Origin: an uncultured Lachnospiraceae bacterium
GTDB lineage: Bacteria; Bacillota; Clostridia; Lachnospirales; Lachnospiraceae
Assembly: GCA_902782625.1 (NCBI GenBank)
Contig: CACZNZ010000603.1
Coordinates: forward strand, 1-5,599
Direction of reading: 5' to 3'
DNA: 5,599 bases
The notes below the pieces were generated by a model. It was not told where the DNA came from. It did not search any database and saw only the letters and a program-made list of their open reading frames with translations. The translations under genes were made by a program, and so were the position numbers. This document shows, in pieces, positions 1-4,131 of this stretch. How positions within the stretch are numbered: the first letter of the stretch is position 1; every line of letters begins with the position of its first letter.

Positions 1-95
1 ATTGCAATGTTGTTGATATTGCCGCTGTGGCTCTGAACGAATTTTGCAGATTGAACAAACATGCCTCCGCTTCCGCAGCAAGGATCGGTTGCCGT
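1..95 (-). pseudogene. hsdM: 5'-truncated type I restriction-modification DNA methyltransferase (HsdM) fragment, runs off the window
   Basis: Reading leftward from about 95, the frame gives TATDPCCGSGGMFVQSAKF and continues open to base 1. DPCCGSGGMFV is the SAM-binding motif I of N6-adenine methyltransferases in the form typical of type I HsdM. In intact HsdM this motif follows roughly 150-200 residues of N-terminal helical domain. Here the frame stays open back to an ATG at 278-276, but the intervening 60 or so residues are low-complexity, rich in His, Pro and Thr, carry the 22-bp DNA repeats described separately, and do not look like HsdM. An ATG at 98-96 also lies directly before the motif, with no convincing ribosome binding site. 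I read this as an hsdM whose 5' part was lost or displaced by rearrangement. The rest of the gene, including the NPPF motif, would lie beyond base 1. The homology is clear; the pseudogene call is an inference. Confidence 0.72.
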
Positions 96-143
96 CATAT
101 CGTTGATACAGTGTAACTTTCCCGCATTTGATACTTTGTAACG

Positions 144-173
144 ATGCACACCCTTGCCCGTAGGGGTGTGCAT
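144..173. repeat. Perfect 10-bp inverted repeat formed by an inverted core copy
   Basis: ATGCACACCC at 144-153 is the exact reverse complement of GGGTGTGCAT at 164-173, with a 10-base loop. It adds one inverted copy of the repeat core to the direct array to its right. On the plus strand the stem is followed by TTTTCGG, so it is somewhat terminator-like in that direction, but no plus-strand gene leads into it. On the minus strand no T run follows. A protein-binding palindrome or recombination-associated site is at least as likely as a terminator. Confidence 0.65.
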
Positions 174-238
174 TTTCGGCTTTAGGGGTGTGCAAACCGA
201 GTGCCGAGGGTGTGCATATCCTAACGTTCCTCGGTGCA
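164..238. repeat. 22-bp-period direct repeat array with GGGTGTGCA core
   Basis: The exact 9-mer GGGTGTGCA occurs at 164-172, 186-194 and 208-216, so the spacing is exactly 22 bp twice. The first two copies share a longer match, TAGGGGTGTGCA, at 161-172 and 183-194. A fourth position in the same phase (230-238) keeps only the last five bases, GTGCA. The DNA between cores is poorly conserved. Twenty-two bp is about two helical turns, so the cores lie on one face of the DNA, as expected for binding sites of a cooperative protein or iteron-like elements. The period is not a multiple of three, so it does not reflect a repeated peptide. CCGAGG at 204-209 can also pair with CCTCGG at 229-234, a second weaker stem overlapping the array. 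Confidence 0.75.
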
Positions 239-293
239 TTGCTCCGTTTATCCATCCTGCCTGTGGTTGTGGTGTCATACTTATCATCTTTAC

Positions 294-1802
294 TCAAAAT
301 ACGATGTTTATCGTTTGCAGTGCGCTATTCTTTCCTGTTCGACCATCACTGGGCGTCTTGGAATATGTAGTCTGGTATCGTCCGTCACCATAGTATGTGA
401 CCTTATAATGTTTTCCCTCTTCTGTTATTACAAAGCCAAGATCGGAGAGTGCCTGTCGGGTTCTCCCGGACATGCCATCATAGTTTTTCAATAGCCGCTT
501 TAGTTCTTCCGCCTTTGCTACACTTAACTTCTTATAGTCATTGTTTCGAATGATGTCCCTCGCAATATCAGCCCTTCTTGACTTAGGCTGAGTACTTTTT
601 AGCGCCTCTGTTAGCATTGCCAAAAGCAAATCTTTTATCTCTCCGGGATAGAATTCAAACTCATCTCCCATAAAAAGCACTGGAACAGAATCCCGTGAAT
701 CAAGTTTTGCCTTCAGTCCTTGGTTCTCAAACTGTAGTTGCTCATTCGCTCTGGTCAACTCTTCGACTTGTCTCTGAAGTTTTTGCATATCTTCATCGAA
801 GCCGTCCAACAGATTGTTAGCCTCATTTCTTGCATCATCAAATGCTTGTTTTCGGATTCTTCGTTCTTCCTCATCCAGGGAATCCAGGATTTTTGTTGCC
901 TCTTCCTCTGCTGCCTTCTGCGCCTGTTCCGCTGCAAGTCTTTCTTCTCTTTGGCTGATTAAGCGGTCACGGAGCAAGGCATTGTTGACACCTTGCCATG
1001 TAAAAAGAGTATCAATCATCTGCGAATTGCTATATTGGATAACAGCCCTAATCACCTTTTCAAGCAGGAAGGAGTCATAACCATAAGCACTCCGGTATAA
1101 ATATCTTCTATGTCCGATTGCCTTTGTTGGATAGTATATGCCAATCGCACCGTAATACTCGTTATTGCCATTGCACAGTTCTCTTACACGAGAATTATAC
1201 ACATTGCTTTTTAGCACAAGCACATGCGCTACACCTTTAAGCCTGCCCGCAAGCAGTCTGACATTTACAGGGTCTTCGTCATAGTAGGTCTTTGAGATAT
1301 AAACTACGGGGAGGTAATACTTGGCTTTCCCATTTATCACATCTGTAATCAGTTGTATATTTTCATCTGTGATTTCAATTGGATTACGCAGAACAGGAAG
1401 ATCGCTATCATCCTGAACATACCCGCGTTCTATCAGCAATGTAATAAAATGTGGCGTGGAAAACTTAGGATCTGACTCCAAAGCCTCCTCCGTATAACTC
1501 CTATCCAAGCGTACCGCCATTTGCATGGAATTGAAATTCATGACGTAGTCAGTATCCCATATTGCACCATCAGTTTCCTTCTTCTCATATCGAATGGCTA
1601 TAATGTTCTGATTTCGATATTCCTCTATTGCAAGCCATAGATCATCGGTACCATAACGAATATTTCTTTCGCCCTTCCACACCATATCAGGAATGATATT
1701 GTTGGAATGCGGACTTCCCTGATTCCACTCGATAACAAGCTTTATAAACGCATCCTTTGTAAGTGATTTTTTGATATTCAGAATCGTTGAGAATAAAAGC
1801 AT
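294..1802 (-). CDS. Unrecognised 502-aa protein: alpha/beta N-terminal region, coiled coil, small C-terminal domain
   Basis: I do not recognise a named family. Residues 1-275 look like a mixed alpha/beta globular region. They include a hydrophobic beta stretch, YLPVVYISKTYYDEDPVNVR (163-182), then RLLAGRLKGVAHVLVL (182-197) and an aromatic GAIGIYYP segment (218-225). Residues about 278-370 are rich in Glu, Lys, Arg, Gln and Leu and form a long coiled coil. Residues 384-500 form a separate domain: a basic helical part (KSRRADIARDII), then GFVITEEGKHYKVTYYGDGR (456-475) and a TPSDGRTGKN turn. That small beta-rich pattern after a helix faintly recalls HicA/dsRBD-like RNA-binding folds, but no signature motif proves it. 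There is no signal peptide or clear membrane segment. The start is supported by AGAGGT seven bases upstream of the ATG and by the 12-base gap after the previous gene. It is the last gene of the operon and ends with TGA before the repeat region. It may be a large effector or scaffold. Confidence 0.9.
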   Translation of the reverse strand: MLLFSTILNIKKSLTKDAFIKLVIEWNQGSPHSNNIIPDMVWKGERNIRYGTDDLWLAIEEYRNQNIIAIRYEKKETDGAIWDTDYVMNFNSMQMAVRLDRSYTEEALESDPKFSTPHFITLLIERGYVQDDSDLPVLRNPIEITDENIQLITDVINGKAKYYLPVVYISKTYYDEDPVNVRLLAGRLKGVAHVLVLKSNVYNSRVRELCNGNNEYYGAIGIYYPTKAIGHRRYLYRSAYGYDSFLLEKVIRAVIQYSNSQMIDTLFTWQGVNNALLRDRLISQREERLAAEQAQKAAEEEATKILDSLDEEERRIRKQAFDDARNEANNLLDGFDEDMQKLQRQVEELTRANEQLQFENQGLKAKLDSRDSVPVLFMGDEFEFYPGEIKDLLLAMLTEALKSTQPKSRRADIARDIIRNNDYKKLSVAKAEELKRLLKNYDGMSGRTRQALSDLGFVITEEGKHYKVTYYGDGRYQTTYSKTPSDGRTGKNSALQTINIVF

Positions 1803-1814
1803 TGAACTACCTCT

Positions 1815-2219
1815 TTATCTGTTACTAAACGAAAAATGTCTATTTGCTTCTTCGATGAAGGAATCCGCAGAATCTCTCCACTGCCCCGGATAGTAATTGT
1901 GCGTCATCCTCTCTAACCGCCCATTTTCATCAAGGTGACACTGGACGCTGAATTTCGTCTTGTTTGAGTTAGATGTATAGTAGAACACCAGGAAGTTGTA
2001 CTTATCAACCTTGACGTACTTACCGTGATAAACAGTTTGTGCCAATCTGCTCAATTCACATAAAGCAACTCCATGCCAGCATTCTCCAGATTGTTCTTGT
2101 TCATAAATAACATATTCCTCCGGTGTGTATCGTTTCGGAGGTTGATACACTCGTTGCTGTCTCTGATTCGATGATGAATTAGACATTATGCCTTTCAAAA
2201 TATCGCCAAAAAATCCCAT
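1815..2219 (-). CDS. Unrecognised 134-aa protein with amphipathic N-terminus
   Basis: No family is recognised. The protein opens with MGFFGDILKGIM, which would form a short amphipathic helix. It is followed by a Ser/Asn/Gln-rich linker (about 13-30) and then a compact alpha/beta domain. That domain has a helix around residues 45-65 (ECWHGVALCELSRLAQTVYH) and two or three beta strands around KYNFLVFYYT and KFSVQCHLDENGRLERM. It closes with an acidic helix (SADSFIEEANRHF). The layout suggests a soluble domain held at the membrane surface by its N-terminus, which is an inference. The start is supported by a purine-rich GGAGAGGA nine bases upstream, 19 bases after the stop of the preceding small membrane protein. 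The following gene starts 12 bases after its TAA, so the two are almost certainly co-transcribed. Confidence 0.85.
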   Translation of the reverse strand: MGFFGDILKGIMSNSSSNQRQQRVYQPPKRYTPEEYVIYEQEQSGECWHGVALCELSRLAQTVYHGKYVKVDKYNFLVFYYTSNSNKTKFSVQCHLDENGRLERMTHNYYPGQWRDSADSFIEEANRHFSFSNR

Positions 2220-2238
2220 GAGCAGATTTCCTCTCCCG

Positions 2239-2424
2239 TTATATTTTACGGATCTTACTTAAACTCTTTATAAGACTTGGTCCATACTTTTTAACCACGC
2301 CAACAGCAAGGACCGCCACGCCAAGAAGGGTTCCTCCGCTTTTTAAGGCCTTCGCACCTTCTTCGGTTTTCTCGTAATCTTCACTGTTCAGCTTCTGATT
2401 CTGAAATCTCTTCTTTTCTTCCAT
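2239..2424 (-). CDS. Small 61-aa single-span membrane protein, start nested in the upstream gene
   Basis: The frame is open further upstream, to an ATG at 2556, but I place the start at 2424. GGAGG at 2438-2434 sits nine bases before this ATG, and the extra N-terminal residues of the longer version are a shadow of the 366-aa gene. The 61-residue product has a charged N-terminus (MEEKKRFQNQKLNSEDYEKT, 1-20), a Gly/Val/Leu/Ala hydrophobic stretch (residues about 29-44, GGTLLGVAVLAVGVV) and a basic amphipathic tail rich in Lys and Arg (45-61). This fits one membrane span with the basic tail on the cytoplasmic side, although a span this short could also be a membrane-active peptide. The first 44 bases overlap the end of the 366-aa gene in another frame, which suggests coupled translation. 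I know of no family for it. It could be a membrane anchor or a small effector within the operon. Confidence 0.75.
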   Translation of the reverse strand: MEEKKRFQNQKLNSEDYEKTEEGAKALKSGGTLLGVAVLAVGVVKKYGPSLIKSLSKIRKI

Positions 2425-3481
2425 TTTCAAATGCCTCCAATAATTTTGCACCGCTGACTTCGATGCGCATTGTATCGTATTCCTGTGCTTCATCCATGCA
2501 ATGTTCCCGCTCTGCTGCAATATACTCATCAGCATGGTAGTACAACATATCCGCATTCTCTTTATGTATGTAACGGAGCGTTTTCAAAGCATTAAAATCA
2601 ATTTCTTTCATATCTTGTTCCGCTATTTGGAACACCTGCTCCGCCGCCTCGGGTTGTCCGCATATGACATACGATGCTGCCACCATCTGTGTTGCTTGAA
2701 GATAGAGCGCATAGTATTCTTGGATGTCTGCAAATTCTTTGTCTTTCCGTCTGAAAGATCCACTATGTTTAAACTCTATCCAAAATCGACTCCACGCACT
2801 TTCAGGAATAGCCTCAAAATTCCCAACACGTCTTTTTAAGGTCTGGAGCAGCTGCTTCTGTGCGGTCAGCATATTGCTTCTTCCAAGTTCAATAGCTGCC
2901 ATTCTGTCCTCTGGAGCAGAATGCATTGAAAGCAAAATCTGATCGCGACCCGCAAGCAACAGACCAATACGGTCATCCATCTGACCTTGCTCTATACGCT
3001 CAACCACTTTATATGTTTGATTCATAATTTCAGCGAGGTCACTGATCTGCTGCTGCAGATACAGGTTGTGGTAGCTGATAGCGATACTTTCAAAAGGATT
3101 CCCGTGAATAATCTCTTCCTGCTTAATGGGAAGATTATCCACAAACTGCCGTTTTCCAGAATCCAGAGTCTTATAAAGTGTTGGCCACATTACACCTGTC
3201 TTGTAATTTTGGTTAAGGAAAACTTCGCCTGCTTGGAAGGCATCTTTATGTTTGATGGGGATCTGCACCACATATTCAACAGTTTTCTCTACGCTTGCCA
3301 ATGCATCGGCCATGTTAGCGTACTGCATCAATTTTGCAAGGATTCCATTTACATCTACACCTTCCGTTTCCGATGTGACTCTCATAATCTTTCCATAAAC
3401 AGGTTCGACAGCTTGTTCATCCTGTGAAACAAGAGCATCATTCTTTTTTATGATAGGGTTTTCATTGTTATTTCCAGGCAT
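2381..3481 (-). CDS. Unrecognised 366-aa, mostly helical soluble protein with TPR-like segment
   Basis: I do not recognise a named family. The first 40 residues are polar and probably disordered. Residues about 42-125 look like a small alpha/beta region with a conserved-looking KTGVMWPTLYKTLDSGKR stretch (94-111). From about 130 to 330 the protein is almost all helix. SYHNLYLQQQISDLAEIMNQ (136-155) and MDDRIGLLLAGRDQIL (168-183) are candidate packing helices. Residues 256-292 (beginning YYALYLQATQMVAASYVICG) have the small-residue, Tyr, Gly and Ala spacing of a TPR-like helical pair. There is no signal peptide, no membrane span and no catalytic motif I can name. An adaptor or scaffold role is the most that can be inferred. 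The ATG shares one base with the stop of the upstream regulator gene (TAATG) and has a strong AGGAGG ten bases before it, which points to coupled translation. Its own 3' end contains the start of the 61-aa gene. Confidence 0.9.
   Translation of the reverse strand: MPGNNNENPIIKKNDALVSQDEQAVEPVYGKIMRVTSETEGVDVNGILAKLMQYANMADALASVEKTVEYVVQIPIKHKDAFQAGEVFLNQNYKTGVMWPTLYKTLDSGKRQFVDNLPIKQEEIIHGNPFESIAISYHNLYLQQQISDLAEIMNQTYKVVERIEQGQMDDRIGLLLAGRDQILLSMHSAPEDRMAAIELGRSNMLTAQKQLLQTLKRRVGNFEAIPESAWSRFWIEFKHSGSFRRKDKEFADIQEYYALYLQATQMVAASYVICGQPEAAEQVFQIAEQDMKEIDFNALKTLRYIHKENADMLYYHADEYIAAEREHCMDEAQEYDTMRIEVSGAKLLEAFENGRKEEISESEAEQ
2434..2438 (-). promoter_or_regulatory. Ribosome binding site deciding the start of the 61-aa gene
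   Basis: GGAGG lies nine bases before the ATG at 2424, inside the 366-aa coding region. It is the main reason to prefer the 61-residue product over the longer open frame from 2556. Confidence 0.7.
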
Positions 3482-3993
3482 TAACCGTTAACCTCCTCAG
3501 TTTCATTAAGACGAACCGTTTCTAATGCATCTGCCAAATGTTCGAGTGCCGTGTGACAGTCAACAATTTGCTGTTGTTCTTTATTTATCTCAGCCTGCAA
3601 CTCTGCTATAGCAGCCTTTTTCTTTTCAATTATCTCTTCACTTTCAGCAATATTCGCTTTAATTGTGCGCTCGACATCATCTGACAAAATCCTTACATCA
3701 GTTTCGCTCTTTGGTGACTTCCCGGCGAGGAGACTCACTAAAACACCCGCTACTCCTGCCCCGATTACTGTCGTTAACGCAAGGAGAGAGTTAGATGCGG
3801 CCATACCAGCTGCAATTCCTGCATACTTCGAGGTTGAACGTAGATACTTGTATAACTCGTCTTCATGAACCATATTGCCATCTTTGCGCGAAGACTGATC
3901 TGCTTTCAGCTTACCTGCACGAATCCACCGCCGTACTGTTTCTGGATTCGTATCAAGCATTTCGGATATTTCCTTTACGCTATACATTTTCAT
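3481..3993 (-). CDS. Membrane-tethered HTH protein (excisionase/MerR-type winged helix, hydrophobic segment, coiled coil)
   Basis: The frame is open to an ATG at 4020, but I choose the ATG at 3993, giving 170 residues. AAGGAG at 4008-4003 lies nine bases before it, and the -10 box of the operon promoter overlaps the 4020 ATG, so that ATG would not be in the mRNA. Residues about 3-52 form an excisionase/MerR-like DNA-binding domain: MYSVKEISEMLDTNPETVRR with RWIRAGKLKA is the typical helix-turn-helix and wing entry. Residues about 58-91 are strongly hydrophobic and Gly/Ala-rich, long enough for one long span or a tight hairpin. Residues about 106-161 are a charged coiled coil rich in Glu, Lys and Gln. 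The family predicts DNA binding at short repeats, and an inverted repeat lies on its own promoter, so autoregulation is likely. Having the DNA-binding domain, membrane segment and coiled coil in one short chain is unusual. It is the first gene of the operon. Confidence 0.88.
   Translation of the reverse strand: MKMYSVKEISEMLDTNPETVRRWIRAGKLKADQSSRKDGNMVHEDELYKYLRSTSKYAGIAAGMAASNSLLALTTVIGAGVAGVLVSLLAGKSPKSETDVRILSDDVERTIKANIAESEEIIEKKKAAIAELQAEINKEQQQIVDCHTALEHLADALETVRLNETEEVNG
3492..3497 (-). promoter_or_regulatory. Strong ribosome binding site at a TAATG stop-start junction
   Basis: AGGAGG lies ten bases before the ATG of the 366-aa gene and inside the last codons of the HTH gene. The two genes share one base (TAATG). 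This fixes the start and suggests termination-reinitiation coupling between regulator and second gene. Confidence 0.8.
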
Positions 3994-4002
3994 GAGCATC
4001 TT

Positions 4003-4008
4003 CTCCTT
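4003..4008 (-). promoter_or_regulatory. Ribosome binding site deciding the start of the HTH gene
   Basis: AAGGAG sits nine bases before the ATG at 3993 and is only three bases from the in-frame ATG at 3999, which is too close for that one. It falls just downstream of the predicted transcription start near 4012, giving a very short leader of about 19 bases. Confidence 0.7.
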
Positions 4009-4018
4009 ATACTTCGAC

Positions 4019-4047
4019 ATTATACTACTCTTTTACTACATTTTCAA
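4019..4047 (-). promoter_or_regulatory. Near-consensus sigma-70/sigma-A promoter for the five-gene operon
   Basis: On the minus strand TTGAAA (4047-4042) is followed after exactly 17 bases by TATAAT (4024-4019), a near-perfect vegetative promoter. Transcription would start near 4012, just before the AAGGAG of the HTH gene. The -10 box includes the first two bases of the upstream in-frame ATG at 4020, arguing against that ATG as the real start. It lies downstream of the recombinase terminator, so the operon can be expressed independently of the recombinase. Confidence 0.8.
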
Positions 4048-4066
4048 CATCATGTAATGTAGTAAA
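4032..4066. promoter_or_regulatory. Putative operator: 11-bp inverted repeat spanning the -35 region
   Basis: TTTACTACATT at 4032-4042 is the exact reverse complement of AATGTAGTAAA at 4056-4066, with 13 bases between. One arm fills most of the -35 to -10 spacer and touches the -35 box. The other lies just upstream of the -35. The arm centres are 24 bp apart. A dimeric DNA-binding protein here would be expected to control the promoter, and the HTH protein encoded directly downstream is the obvious candidate. Assigning it is an inference. Confidence 0.68.
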
Positions 4067-4091
4067 TGTAAAATAAGCATGAATGCAAATA

Positions 4092-4113
4092 GCACCCCGC
4101 CGAAGCGAGGTGC
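4092..4113 (-). terminator. UUCG-tetraloop hairpin terminator after the recombinase gene
   Basis: Eighteen bases past the recombinase stop, the minus strand reads GCACCTCGC, TTCG, GCGGGGTGC. As RNA this is a nine-pair stem with one G-U wobble, closed by the very stable C(UUCG)G tetraloop. The following tract, TATTTGCATT, is only moderately T-rich, so efficiency is uncertain. It separates the recombinase from the operon promoter. Confidence 0.65.
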
Positions 4114-4131
4114 ATCAAATCCTTTATTCAG

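Noticed and set aside
144..180. Rho-independent terminator on the plus strand (10-bp stem then TTTT)
   Set aside because: No plus-strand gene leads into it, the T run is only four bases, and the stem is explained by an inverted copy of the repeat core.
201..237. Second hairpin (CCGAGG/CCTCGG with two G-U pairs) as a regulatory RNA structure
   Set aside because: The loop is 19 bases and only six pairs are Watson-Crick without interruption. It may be a by-product of the repeat array.
164..238. Possible mini CRISPR array
   Set aside because: The conserved core is only 9 bp and the gaps are about 13 bp. This is far shorter than CRISPR repeats and spacers, and no cas gene is present.
154..393. 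Plus-strand open frame across the repeat region
   Set aside because: It overlaps the end of the 502-aa gene on the other strand, has Cys-rich low-complexity content from the DNA repeats and no ribosome binding site.
2239..2556. 105-residue version of the small membrane protein
   Set aside because: The extra N-terminus is a frame-shifted shadow of the 366-aa gene. The ATG at 2424 has a GGAGG at good spacing, while I see no comparable site for 2556.
2987..3427. 146-residue plus-strand open frame opposite the 366-aa gene
   Set aside because: It lies wholly antisense to a gene with strong start signals, and its Phe/Leu/Ile/His-rich product is typical of an antisense shadow.
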